Below are positions 1 through 9,598 of a stretch of 64,000 nucleotides of DNA, one piece after another (position 1 is the stretch's first letter; each line of letters begins with the position of its first letter). The DNA comes from Flavobacterium sp. (GTDB taxonomy: Bacteria; Bacteroidota; Bacteroidia; Flavobacteriales; Flavobacteriaceae). The DNA is taken from assembly GCA_016714905.1 (NCBI GenBank), contig JADKBW010000004.1, positions 1 through 64,000 on the forward strand, read 5' to 3'. Below the pieces are notes generated by a model that worked only from the letters and a program-made list of their open reading frames with translations, had not been told where the DNA came from and ran no database searches. The position numbers were made by a program, and so were the translations under genes.

Positions 1-2
1 AT

Positions 3-561
3 GGGGTAGAATCGGCTTTAGATGTTATAGCGAATGATAAGAATGATTATTGTTATTCGGCTGAAATGGCTTTCAAACTCAACAATATGAAAGTCTATAA
101 TACGCTTATTTACGGTGCGATACGAGATGTGTTGCGTCTGAACGCTTCTTTTAAAGAAAAGGTAGTGAAAGGTTCGGACACCTATATTTTAGGAGGTTTT
201 GTTTTAAGAAAAGCGGAATTTTTTAGACATCAATCGTATCCAAAAAACGAATGGAAGTTTAATGACAAGCAATTCGAATCCTTCAAAGAAATCGCTGCTT
301 TGCTTAAAGAAGAAACAAATCCCGTTTATTTTGGTCAATCAATCAATTACATCTAATTTATATAAAGCTATTCAAACAATGCTGATTTTGATAATGCCAT
401 GTAAAGCTATGGGAAGTATTATAATTTCAATGAAATTTTGAAACTCGATGATTCTTTGCATTTTTATGATACCAATCATTTGAATCAAATAGGGTAGTGC
501 ATATGATAAAGAAATTCTAAATTCTAAAGAAAAATATAATTCAACAAAGTCTCTACATTAA
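3..561 (+). pseudogene. SGNH-hydrolase/DltD-like protein, C-terminal part, frame broken
   Basis: The frame is open from the window edge, so the N-terminus lies upstream. Residues are read in one frame to the stop at 356. Shifting frame near 335 continues the protein (QSPITSNLYKSYSNN, then YYNFNEILKLDDSLHFYD), with an in-frame TAA near 402 where AAA is expected, to a stop at 561. The stretch YDTNHLNQIG near 470-495 matches the C-terminal Asp-x-x-His block of SGNH/DltD-like esterases that act with MBOAT acyltransferases on surface glycans. The catalytic Ser block would lie upstream and is not visible. The frame and stop changes look like base-call errors, but real decay cannot be excluded. The assignment rests mainly on the DxxHLNxxG block. 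Confidence 0.5.
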
Positions 562-580
562 AAAACATACAAATCAAATT

Positions 581-1526
581 ATGAAAAATTTTGTACTCAT
601 CGGAGCCGCAGGTTATATCGCTCCACGGCATATGAAAGCCATCAAAGATACCGGCAATGATCTAATTGCAGCGCTTGACGTTAATGATTCGGTCGGAATA
701 ATCGACAGTTATTTTCCCGATGCAGACTTCTTTACCGAGTTCGAACGCTTTGACCGTCATATTGATAAAATTACGCAGAGAACAAGGAGGTCATGCCGTA
801 GACTACGTTTCTATTTGTTCGCCTAATTATTTGCATGATTCGCATATTCGTTTTGCCTTACGGTCGAATTCAGATGCCATTTGCGAAAAACCCATTGTGC
901 TAAATCATTGGAATATCGATGCGTTGCAAGCGATCGAGAAAGACACAGGAAAGAAAGTTCATACCATACTTCAACTGCGTTTGCATCCGTCTATTATTGC
1001 TTTAAAGCAAGAAGTAGATGCTGCGCCTGCTGGAACAAAATTCGATGTCGATTTGACTTATATTACGTCACGTGGAAAGTGGTATTTCCATTCCTGGAAA
1101 GGAGATGAAAAAAATCAGGAGGTGTTTCGAACCAACATCAGGGGGACATTTTTTTGTTATGCTGCATTTTGTTTTGGGAAAGTAGTCGACAATAAACTGC
1201 ATTATCGCGACGAGTTTAAAGCAGCGGGTTATCTCGAATATGAAAAAGCACGAGTACGCTGGTTCTTATCTGTGGATGTGGAAGATGTGCCGGAAGCTGC
1301 AAAAAAAGAAGGAAAACGCACCTATCGTTCGTTAACCATGAACGGAAGATCGATTGAATTCTCAGACGGTTTTACAGATTTGCACACCAGAGTGTATGAA
1401 AATATCCTCAACGGAGAAGGCTTTAGTTTGGAGGAAAATCGCGTGGCAATTGAAATCGTTGGAGGCATTAGATCACAATCGCCGATAGGATTAACAGGAG
1501 ATTACCATCCATTCTTAAAAAAATAA
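581..1526 (+). pseudogene. wbpB: WbpB/WlbA-like UDP-GlcNAc-uronate 3-dehydrogenase, frame broken
   Basis: Gfo/Idh/MocA-family oxidoreductase. In the known WbpB/WlbA enzymes it oxidises C3 of UDP-N-acetylglucosaminuronate, the step before transamination by WbpE. The N-terminus carries a Rossmann start (VLIGAAGYIAPRH). After a frameshift near 770 the second frame gives DYVSICSPNYLHDSH, the family EKP motif (CEKPIV), LQLRLHP and the C-terminal GFTDLHTRVYENIL. Between about 1110 and 1165 two compensating shifts garble the SGGV-TNIG-H-F block. Total length of about 315 residues fits the family. It is followed directly by WbpD- and WbpI-like genes, so the three form a pathway block. The frames as given cannot produce an intact enzyme. 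Confidence 0.75.
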
Positions 1527-1528
1527 AG

Positions 1529-2115
1529 ATGAACTATTCTAAACATGAAACTGCCATCGTTGACGAGGGTGCACAAATAGAGTAACGAAACAAGAGTCTG
1601 GCATTGGGTTCACATTTGCCAGCGAAAGCTCATTGGAGAAAAATGCTCGTTGGGACAAAATGTTTTGTAGGCAATCGTGTTGTTGTTGGAGATAATGTCA
1701 AGATACAAAACAATGTTTCTGTCCATGATAACGTAACGCTGGAAACGACGTTTTTGCGGTCCAAGTATGGTTTTACCTATGTTTACAATCCGCGTTCTGC
1801 CGTCACTCGAAAAGACGAATACAGAGACACTCAGTTAAAATAGGTGCCACTTTTGGCGCCAATTGTACGATTGTTTGCGGTGTGACCATCGGTAAATATG
1901 CGTTTGTGGGCGCAGGAAGTGTTGTCAATAAAAACGTTCCTGATTTCGCTTTGATGGTGTGGGTGTTCCTGCCAAACAAATAGGCTGGATGTCAAGATTT
2001 GGAGAACGTATGGAATTGCCCTTGACTGGCGATGCACTTATGTTTGTCCACATACCTCGATCGATATGTCCTTAAGGGAGAACATGTAGTTTGGTTGAAA
2101 ATTAACCTTCTTTAA
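1529..2115 (+). pseudogene. wbpD: WbpD/WlbB-like UDP-amino-sugar N-acetyltransferase, frame broken
   Basis: Left-handed beta-helix (hexapeptide) acetyltransferase. Family members acetylate the 3-amino group of UDP-GlcNAc3N-uronate. It starts with ATG three bases after the preceding stop (MNYSKHETAIVDEGAQI). A stop at about 1582 and further shifts near 1760 and 1830 split it into pieces. Hexapeptide-type repeats are clear in GNRVVVGDNVKIQNNVSVHD and in the later frame (IGATFGANCTIVCGVTIGKY, AFVGAGSVVNKNVPDFALMV, GVPAKQIGWMSRFGERM). The order WbpB-WbpD-WbpI supports the call. Its stop position depends on which frame is right near 2100. Confidence 0.7.
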
Positions 2116-2133
2116 AATTCAAAGTATTTTAAA

Positions 2134-3214
2134 ATGAAAATTATTACGATTATCGGTGCAAGGCCTCAATTTATTAAAGCAGCTGTTGTTTCAAGAGCTA
2201 TGCGCTTAAGATCTCATGAGATTACAGAACTTATTGTTCATACGGGACAACATTTTGATTCGAATATGTCAGACATTTTCTTTGAAGAGCTTGATATTCC
2301 AAAACCCGATTTTCATTTGGGTGTCGGTGGCGGGTCGCATGGACAGAATACGGGTCGCATGTTGGAGAAAATCGAAGAAGTACTTTTGCAAGAAAAACCA
2401 GATTACGTTTTGGTTTATGGCGACACCGACTCGACTTTGGCAGGTACTTTAGCGGCAGTAAAGTTGCATATTCCTGTGGCGCATGTTGAAGCGGGTTTGC
2501 GTTCTTTCAATAGAAAAATGCCAGAGGAAATCAATCGAATCTTGACTGATCATGCCAGTGACGTATTGTTTACTCCGACATCGACAGCAGTGAAAAATTT
2601 GTGAACAATGAAGGTGGTATTGATCATCAAAAAATAAAACAAGTTATGATGTGTGTGACATGACGCCGCCCTTTTTGGCAAGGAGGTCGAACAAAAGAAT
2701 TCGCTCTAAAAAGATTTAGGAATTGAATCTAAAAATATGCTTTAGTGACTTTGCACAGAGCAGAGAATGTTGATGACAAGCGATCTGTCTTCCATTTTGA
2801 ATGGTTTGGGTTCTTACAAAAATCCAATTATTTGGCCTTTGCATCCAAGGACTAAAAAGATGTTGGAAAGTTTTGGGATTGCAATACCTGATAATATCAA
2901 AATTATCGATCCCATAGGATATTTGGATATGATTCTTCTAGAAAAGCACGCCGCATTGATAGCTACAGATTCAGGCGGAGTTCAGAAAGAAGCGTATTTT
3001 CATAAAGTACCGTGTATTACGACGCGCGATCAAACCGAATGGATTGAATTGGTGGAACAAGGCGCTAATTATCATTACTGGTGCTTGATACCCGCTATTG
3101 TGTCCGCACTTGATCAGGGCTTCGAATGTAGACCCTTCGATTTTTGATGCACCTTTACACGGAAATGGAACCACAGGGATTGAAATTGGTAGATACTTAA
3201 TTCAAAATAAGTAA
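2134..3214 (+). pseudogene. wbpI: WbpI/WecB-like UDP-sugar 2-epimerase, frame broken
   Basis: Non-hydrolysing UDP-N-acetylglucosamine 2-epimerase family, GT-B fold. Visible motifs are GARPQFIKAA at the N-terminus, YGDTDSTLAGTLAA, HVEAGLRSFNRKMPEEINRI, then in other frames LVTLHRAENVD (near 2745-2775), ATDSGGVQKEAYFHKVPCIT and the terminal NGTTGIEIGRYL. Breaks lie near 2600, 2650-2750, 3080 and 3145. Following WbpB and WbpD, the likely reaction is UDP-GlcNAc3NAcA to UDP-ManNAc3NAcA (WbpI), although WecB activity on UDP-GlcNAc cannot be separated by eye. The gene end overlaps the next start (TAATG at 3212-3216). Confidence 0.75.
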
Positions 3215-4326
3215 TGGATTCAAAAAAATACTAGTCGTTAGCAGGTGCCTTTATCCTGAGAATAGTCCACGTTCATTTAGAGCTACAGAGCTTGCCTCAT
3301 AAAACGGCGCGACAAGGACATCGGGTTACGCTGTATACGCTAAAGAAAGATGAATTTCACTTACCAATTGAAAAGGAATTCGGGATTAAAATTAAAGATT
3401 TAGGTTTAAGAACGCTACCAATAATTAATGTAGCGCTGAAGGTTCCAAGATGGCAGTTTTATTTAAAAGAGTATTGAATCGATCGTTGCTAATTGATTTC
3501 TTACCCTGATATCGAATTGATGTTTATGGTCAAGAACGCCTTAAAGAAAGAAGGATTTTATGATTTGCTGATATCTGCTGCCGTTCCGCATTCTATTCAC
3601 TGGGGAACCGGTTGGGCTCGAACAAAACGCGACCCTGGCAACAAAATGGGTAGCAGGACTGTGGAGATCCACTTATGGGGGCTATTCACGATAGTTTCAA
3701 AAAAGTATTCTATTTCAAATATTTAGAAAAATGGTTTTGCAGGAAGGCAGATTATATTGCGGTTCCGAAAATCATGATGAAGGAAAACTATTATCCGGAA
3801 TTTAGAGATAAGGTGATTGAAATATCAAGGGATTTAAGTTTGAAGAAGTCGTTCGCAGTGACTTCAAGAAAAATGAAGTGCCGACTTTTGGTTTTGCTGG
3901 AACTTTTATAAGAACAAAAGGAGAAATCCTACACCTTTATTAGAATTCTCACGACAGTGGATCAGCCTTTTAAGTTTATTATTTATACTGAAACGCAAGA
4001 CTTAGTACTACCTTTTTGCCGATTCTAAAGAAAAACTAGAGGTGCGGCATTATATTCCGAGAATTGATTTACTCAAGGAATTGAGTAGCAAGGATTTTTA
4101 GTTAATGTTGCTTAGTGATGCCGTACATCAATCACCAGAAGCAAATTAATCGATTATTACCTAACTGGCAGACCCATTTTGTCCTCCGTGACTAACTGAA
4201 TTTGATCATAATGCTGTGAGAGATTTTATTGCAGGTAATTACACAAACTCGTTTGTATTTAATAATATCGAGCAGTATAAAATAGAAAACGTCGCTACTA
4301 AATTTTTGTCCCTATCAAAAGAATAA
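3214..4326 (+). pseudogene. Glycosyltransferase (GT-B, WbuB/GT4-like), frame broken
   Basis: Likely transfers a sugar to the growing lipid-linked repeat unit at the inner membrane. Joined frames start MDSKKILVVSRCLYPENSPR, continue with RQGHRVTLYTLKKDEF, then YDLLISAAVPHSIHWG, MGAIHDSFKKVFYFKYLEKW and KADYIAVPKIMMKENYYPEF. They end with the GT-B C-terminal domain (FGFAGTFIRTK, HQSPSKLIDYYLTGRPILSS) and a stop at 4326. At least six shifts occur. The layout of an early PENSPR segment, a middle CDP/GDP-like aromatic stretch and late LIDYYLTGRPIL fits WbuB-type GT4 proteins. The sugar donor cannot be named. Confidence 0.6.
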
Positions 4327-4344
4327 ATTTAGTTTGAAACGAAA

Positions 4345-5565
4345 ATAATACATCCTTTGAAGAATAATTTTATTTTCTTTTTAGTTTCACCCTTCTTGGG
4401 ATTCATTCAAGCCTTTAAGCACTATAAGGAAGATTGGGCCAAGAACAGTGTTTGGTTGTTTGTTATTTTTTATGGGTATACTATGTTTCGTCCTGAAATA
4501 ATGGACTCGAGTAGGTATGTCGCCAAATTGAAAGAGCTATACAACTCGCCATTAAACTGGGATTTTTTGTGGCCAATTTTATTCCGAAGAATCGAGTTCC
4601 GTTGATATTTACCAACCATTAGTGACGTATATCCTAGCGCTTTTTACAGACAATGGGAACATCCTTTTTGCTGTTTTCGGCATTTTATTCGGTTATTTTT
4701 ATTCGCGAAATATTTGGTTGTTGCTAGATTTTTCTAAAAACCAGCGAATCAATAGGAATATGATTGCCATTATTGCGGCATTTTCTTGCGTTATTGGATT
4801 TTGGACTTTAAATGGAGTCAGAATGTGGACCGCGGCCCATATGTTTTTTTATGGTGCTTTTTATTATTGGTAAGGGAAATAGAAAAGGACTTGTCATTGC
4901 AGCATTGAGTATTTTGGTGCACTTCTCATTTGTAATGCCCTTTGCTGTTTTGTTGTTTTTTTATTTTGTTAAAATTCCATGGCGCATTTTATACTTCTTT
5001 TTTATCGCTAGCTTTTCGATTTCAACCCTTAATGTCGATAGTATTCGTTCGCGATTAGAAAGTATCGCTCCCGATTTTCTATTGCCAAGGGTAAAAAGCT
5101 ACACCAGTGAAGAATATGTCGAAGTCATTTCTGATTTAAATGCATCCGGTAATTGGTATATTAGCTACTAAACCACCTTTCTCAATTGGTACCTCGTGAT
5201 TCTTTTTCATTTATCTATTTTTCTACTGCAAGAGTAAAACTCACAACAAATCATTTTCTAATTTGTTTCGGATTTTCGTTACTTTTGATGTCTATTGAAA
5301 TATTACATCTTTACTACCGTCTGGAGGTAGATATTTGTTGTTAGCACAACTTTTCGGAATGGCCTTAATCACTTTTATTACGTGGTTTTCAATGATACAG
5401 CATTCAAGAAATGGGCACTATTTGTTTCGCCATTACTATTCTTTTACATCATAGTTTCAATACGAATTTCCATCGATACGATTAGTTTAATGACCATATT
5501 AACCAATCCGAGATTGGCTACCATTGTTGATTTGCCTATCACCATTAATCGACTTAATCAAATAG
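4345..5565 (+). pseudogene. EpsG/Wzy-like polysaccharide polymerase, frame broken
   Basis: Polytopic membrane protein. Hydrophobic segments appear in sequence across frames: FIFFLVSPFLGFIQAF, SVWLFVIFYGYTMF, ILFAVFGILFGYFY, MIAIIAAFSCVIGFWTLNG, VIAALSILVHFSFVMPFAVL, ILYFFFIASFSIS and FVSPLLFFYIIVSIRISI. The stretch FRPEIMDSSRYVAKLKELYN after the first segments and the loop NGVRMWTAAHMFF resemble the EpsG/Wzy family, which joins oligosaccharide repeat units in the periplasm. No ATG lies at the expected start (the open frame begins with TTG at 4357), and shifts occur near 4590, 4830, 5170, 5320 and 5555. The end is placed at 5565 by joining frames just before the next gene. Confidence 0.6.
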
Positions 5566-5571
5566 ATTTTG

Positions 5572-6683
5572 ATGAACAAAAGTCAAATCATACAAGCTAT
5601 AAAATCTTATCTCACGGCTTCCAAAACCAACGCTTATGGGAAATCGATACAGCAAAAAATTGTAATCATCGAATCTGATGATTGGGGAGCTATTCGAACG
5701 CCATCGTCAAAAGCAGCTCAGGCATTTCAAAGCCAAGGATTTGAAATTGGCCACAGTATTTACAAAGTTGATGCACTCGAATCGCAAGACGATTTGGAAT
5801 TGCTTTTTGACGTTTTGTCGAAGCACAAAGGATCCAATGGATTACCAGCAAATTAACCGCCAATGCGATTATGGCAAATCCAGATTTTGATAAAATTAGA
5901 GCTTCCAACTTTACGGAATTTCATTACGAAAATTCACGGAGACTTTCAAAAATATCCAACCATGCCAATAATTTGAAATGTGGTTGGAAGGAAGTCCAAT
6001 GGTTTTTCAGCCTCAGTTTCACGGTAGAGCATCTCAATTACAAACGATGGTTGAAAGTTTTGCAGCAAAATAATAAGGCAGCACACTTTTGTTTTGATTG
6101 GAACGCTACCTACTCCGGAACTGGAGATTATAGTTTTATGGAGGCGTATGATTGGGATTCGACCGAAGATATTCCCGAGCAGAAGTCAGTCATTGCTGAT
6201 GGGCTCAACATTTTTAAAGAAACCTTTGGGGAAATTTCAAGATCTTTTATCGCGCCATGCTATAATTGGGATCCTTCAGTAGAGGTTGTGTTAAAAGAAC
6301 ACGGTGTGGAGTGGATTCAGGGCTTGCGTTCTCAATTAATACCCACAGGCACTTTTGACCAATACACCTACTTGCGACATACTTTCGGCGAAACCAATTC
6401 TCTGGGAATCAAATACAACATTAGAATTGCATGTTTGAGCCGTCATTGAATCCGAATAGAGATTGGGTGAACAGTTGTTTGGCTCCAAATTTCAAGCGCC
6501 TTTCATTGGAACAAACCAGCTGTTATTTGTGCCCATAGAATTAATTTTGTAGGTTTCATCGACCAAAAAAATAGAGATCGAGGACTCAAAGATCTTGATT
6601 TGCTTTTGACATCCATTTTAAAGAAATGGCCAGATGTGAGATTCATTTCTTCGGATGAATTGGATACTCTGACCTTGAAATAA
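5572..6683 (+). pseudogene. Polysaccharide deacetylase-like protein (copy 1), frame broken
   Basis: Related along its whole length to the intact protein at 22332-23471. It starts MNKSQIIQAIKSYL and has the N-terminal motif KIVIIESDDWGAIRTPS, where the paralog has FSVDDYGNVRLHS. After a shift near 5852 it continues with IMANPDFDKIRASNFTEFHY. Between 5985 and 6035 joined frames give FQPQFHGR then EHLNYKRW, the histidine block that the paralog has intact. From 6333 it shares a near-identical stretch with 9223-9550. Breaks near 6424 and 6485 are shown to be indels by comparison with that second copy. The C-terminus reads ICAHRINFVGFIDQKNRDRG. Role: probably removes acetyl groups from an amino sugar of the polymer; inferred from family motifs only. 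Confidence 0.6.
6333..6660 (+). repeat. Direct repeat, copy A (3' part of deacetylase gene)
   Basis: This stretch recurs at 9223-9550. The first 80 bases or so (6333-6412) are identical to 9223-9302. After that the two copies differ mostly at third codon positions plus a few indels that break the frame in this copy. Upstream of 6333 the DNA differs, although the encoded peptides remain similar (VLKEHGVEWIQGL here, ILKQQGIKWLKGL in the other copy). Confidence 0.85.
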
Positions 6684-6719
6684 ATAATGACCAAGAACCA
6701 CTAATTTTACACTATAGTC

Positions 6720-8208
6720 ATGCAATTATTTGAGAACTTGGCGCATTCCATAGCCCGACATAGCCACCGCAATTGTTTCTTTATTCATGGTATTTTTTAT
6801 ACCTATGCTGAATTTTCATCAAGCATCGCTCGAATAAGAAAAGCACTCCAAATCAATTCCTTTGATACTGAAAAGAACATCGGTTTAATTGCCAATGACG
6901 ACCTTGAAACTTATGCGGCTATTATCGCATTATGGTTAGAAGGTAAAGCGTATGTTCCGATGAGTCCTGAAACTCCAATCGATAGAAATAGAAGCATCAT
7001 CAATCAAGCCGAAATCAAAACCATCATCGACTCGTCTGAACAGATTTTATTGCCAGAATTTAATACAATAGAAAGTAAGAAACTTGAAGCAACACCTATA
7101 AATTTATTTCCTAATGAGGTGGCGGATGATGAATTGGTATACATTCTATTTACTTCAGGAACAACAGGGCAACCTAAAGGGGTTCCAATTACTATAGAAA
7201 ATCTAACTGGATTTGGCAGCGTTTTGGGATATGGAGGTCAACATTAGTCAAGAAGATCGCTGTTTGCAAATGTTTGAACTCACATTTGATTTATCAGTCA
7301 TGTCGTATTTAATTCCGTTGTTAAAAGGTGCTTGTATTTATACTATTCCAAAAGATGAAATTAAGTATAGTTACATTTTTGAATTGATGGATGACCATCA
7401 TTTGACCTTCGCATTAATGGTGCCTTCGATGCTGCATTTCCTTCGTCCTTATTTCAAAGAAATAGATTTGCCCGAAATGAAATATAGTCTGTTTTGCGGA
7501 GAAGCATTGCCGACCGATATCACCATCGAGTGGAGCAAATGCCTACCGAATGCCAAAATCATGAATGTTTACGGCCCAACTGAAGATACTATCTTTTGCA
7601 CCTATTATACTTTCAATAGAGATTCGGAGAACAAATCGAGAAATGGGATTCTTTCTATTGGAAAAGCAATGAACTACAATTGCAATATCATTATCGATGA
7701 GAATAATCATATATTGCCCGCTGGAAACATGGGGCAATTGTGTCTTGGAGGCATTCAACTTACACCTGGATATTGGAAGAACCCAGCGAAAAATAAGGAA
7801 GCTTTTTTTTATACAACATACAACGGAAAGCAAGAGCGATTTTATAAAACAGGCGATTTGTGTCAGGCCGATGCCGACGGCGATTTGTTATATTTAGGCA
7901 GGTTAGATTATCAGATCAAAATTCAAGGTTTTAGGAGGGAACTGTCTGAAATAGAATTTCACGTAAAATCGTTTCTGAAAACGATCAATGTTGTGGTCGT
8001 GCCACTTTTAGATCCGATTGGCAATGCCGAATTAGGACTTGTTATAGAATCGAATGAATTCAATACTGAACCGCTTCAAGACTATATGAAATCTCAAATG
8101 CCACTTTATATGGTTCCGAAACTCATCAAATTCTTAGTTGTTTTTCCTTTAAATACCAATGGAAAAACCGATAGAAAAGAATTGGGATTAACTTTTAAAA
8201 GTCTTTAA
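6720..8208 (+). CDS. AMP-forming amino acid/acyl adenylation enzyme (DltA-like), one frameshift
   Basis: Stand-alone adenylation-domain ligase that should activate an amino or organic acid with ATP and load it on the carrier protein encoded at 8888. Core motifs are all visible: A3 TSGTTGQPKGVP at residues 145-156, A5 NVYGPTE, A7 FYKTGDL, A8 LGRLDYQIKIQGFRRE and A10 NTNGKTDRKEL. A single frameshift near 7225-7240 splits it; the second frame starts near 7213 and reads FWDMEVNISQEDRCLQMFEL. Combined length of about 495 residues is normal for DltA and free-standing A domains. No condensation or thioesterase domain is attached. Substrate specificity cannot be read reliably by eye, so D-alanine is only one possibility. 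It is followed after one base by the GNAT gene. Confidence 0.85.
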
Positions 8209-8209
8209 A

Positions 8210-8866
8210 ATGGAGGGTTATAGCATAAGAAGAGCACTCGAAAAAGACATTCCATTTTTAGCAGACGTTGTAATTGCGGCAGAAAAAGGAAATTCAGATA
8301 CTTTGAGTTATGCTACGTTATTCAATTTTTCGGAAGAAAAGGTCAAAGATTTGATCATATCTATGTTTGAAGAAGAAATTAAAGGTTGCGAATTTAGTGT
8401 CGATAGCTATTTAATCGCCGAACATGAAGGAAAACCAGTAGCCAGTTTTGGTGCTTGGATTGAAGGTCTCGATGGTACGGCTTCCAAAATATTAAAGTCG
8501 AATTTGATCAGTTATACTTTTGGTAAAGATGCCATCGAATTTTTAGTATCCAAACAAGACATTATCAAAGATATACTCACAGAACGAGAAGCACTAACTT
8601 TACAATTCGAATATTTGTTTGTTTCTGAATTACATCGAGGTAAAAAACTTGGAGATACGTTGATTAAGGAACACGAAATACAAGCCAAACTTTTGCATCC
8701 GAAATTAAGTAAAGCCCAAGTGCAGATGTTCAAAAATAATACCAACGCCATTTATGTTTACGAAAGAAATGGCTTTAAACTCGCAAAATCAAGCCAATCT
8801 AACCACGCAGAAATTTTAGATTATTTGCCTTGCAACGAAAAATGGATTATGGAAAAAACACTATAA
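8210..8866 (+). CDS. GNAT-family acyltransferase
   Basis: 218 residues with the GNAT layout. The N-terminus is YSIRRALEKDIPFLADVV, the acyl-CoA-binding block is EYLFVSELHRGKKLGDTLI (R-G-K-K-L-G near residue 144), and the C-terminal strand/helix is NNTNAIYVYERNGFKL. It starts two bases after the adenylation enzyme stop and is followed after 21 bases by the carrier protein, so the three are surely co-transcribed. By position it may N-acylate the carrier-bound amino acid or transfer the carrier-bound acyl group to an amino sugar; both are inference. It is not a component of classical dlt operons, which makes this module distinct. Confidence 0.75.
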   Translation: MEGYSIRRALEKDIPFLADVVIAAEKGNSDTLSYATLFNFSEEKVKDLIISMFEEEIKGCEFSVDSYLIAEHEGKPVASFGAWIEGLDGTASKILKSNLISYTFGKDAIEFLVSKQDIIKDILTEREALTLQFEYLFVSELHRGKKLGDTLIKEHEIQAKLLHPKLSKAQVQMFKNNTNAIYVYERNGFKLAKSSQSNHAEILDYLPCNEKWIMEKTL

Positions 8867-8887
8867 AACAAATAATTAAGTATAAAA

Positions 8888-9127
8888 ATGGAAAGAAACG
8901 AAATCATTGCACAAGTAAAACAAATATTAAAGACAGCTTTAAATCACGAAAATTTTGAAATGAGCGAAACACTTTCTGCAACAGATGTGGACGGTTGGGA
9001 TTCACTTTCGCATATGATTATTATTTCTAAAGTTGAAAAGCAGTTTTCTATCACTTTCAAATTGAAAGAACTGAACAAAATGAAAAACATGGGCGACATG
9101 CTCGATTTGATTGCTTCAAAATTATAA
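8888..9127 (+). CDS. Acyl carrier protein (DltC-like)
   Basis: 79-residue carrier protein. The phosphopantetheine attachment site is DGWDSLSHM with Ser39. Residues beyond it (KVEKQFSITFKLKELNKMKN) form the expected helices II-III of the ACP/PCP fold. It is probably the carrier charged by the adenylating enzyme at 6720-8208. It has the size of DltC and is unlike a housekeeping fatty-acid AcpP, whose motif is usually LGADSLDTVELVM. A break in the gene set follows: a deacetylase fragment, then the MBOAT gene. The start ATG is clear; no strong ribosome-binding site is seen, as is usual in Bacteroidota. Confidence 0.85.
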   Translation: MERNEIIAQVKQILKTALNHENFEMSETLSATDVDGWDSLSHMIIISKVEKQFSITFKLKELNKMKNMGDMLDLIASKL

Positions 9128-9161
9128 TGTAATGACTTTCAAATCGATGCCTTAATTAGGA

Positions 9162-9573
9162 TAAACAAATAGAACCAATATTAAAACAGCAAGGTATCAA
9201 ATGGTTGAAAGGTTTAAAAACACAATTAATACCCACAGGCACTTTTGACCAATACACCTACTTGCGACATACTTTCGGCGAAACCAATTCTCTGGGAATC
9301 AAGTACAACATTAGGAATTGCGTGTTTGAGCCGTCATTGAATCCGAATAGAGATTGGGTGAACAGTTGTTTGGCTCAAATTTCTAGCGCTTTTCATTGGA
9401 ACAAACCCGCCGTTATTTGCGCCCATAGAATTAATTTCGTAGGTTTCATCGACAAAAAAAATAGAGATCGAGGACTTCAAGATCTTGATCTGCTTTTGAC
9501 ATCTATTTTAAAGAAATGGCCAGAGGTTCACTTTATTTCAACCGATGAATTGTCACAATACATAAACGAATAA
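9162..9573 (+). pseudogene. 5'-truncated deacetylase fragment (copy 2)
   Basis: An in-frame stop (TAG near 9160) precedes DKQIEPILKQQGIKWLKGLK, and the frame then runs uninterrupted to 9573 through LIPTGTFDQYTYLRHTFGE, ICAHRINFVGFID and FISTDELSQYINE. It corresponds only to the last third of the deacetylase family (compare 22332-23471); about 240 N-terminal residues, including the DDWG and HGREH motifs, are absent. There is no ATG; the first usable start is TTG at 9205. Because this copy is free of indels in the shared part, it shows where copy 1 has lost or gained bases. It looks like a remnant left by duplication or by insertion of the ligase/GNAT/ACP genes, unless it is an assembly artefact. 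Confidence 0.7.
9223..9550 (+). repeat. Direct repeat, copy B (inside deacetylase fragment)
   Basis: Second copy of the 6333-6660 stretch, 2890 bases downstream in the same orientation, with the ligase, GNAT and ACP genes between the copies. Identity is complete for about 80 bases from 9223 and then falls to synonymous-type differences. Confidence 0.85.
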
Positions 9574-9598
9574 TTACATAAAATAACAAAACTGATTT

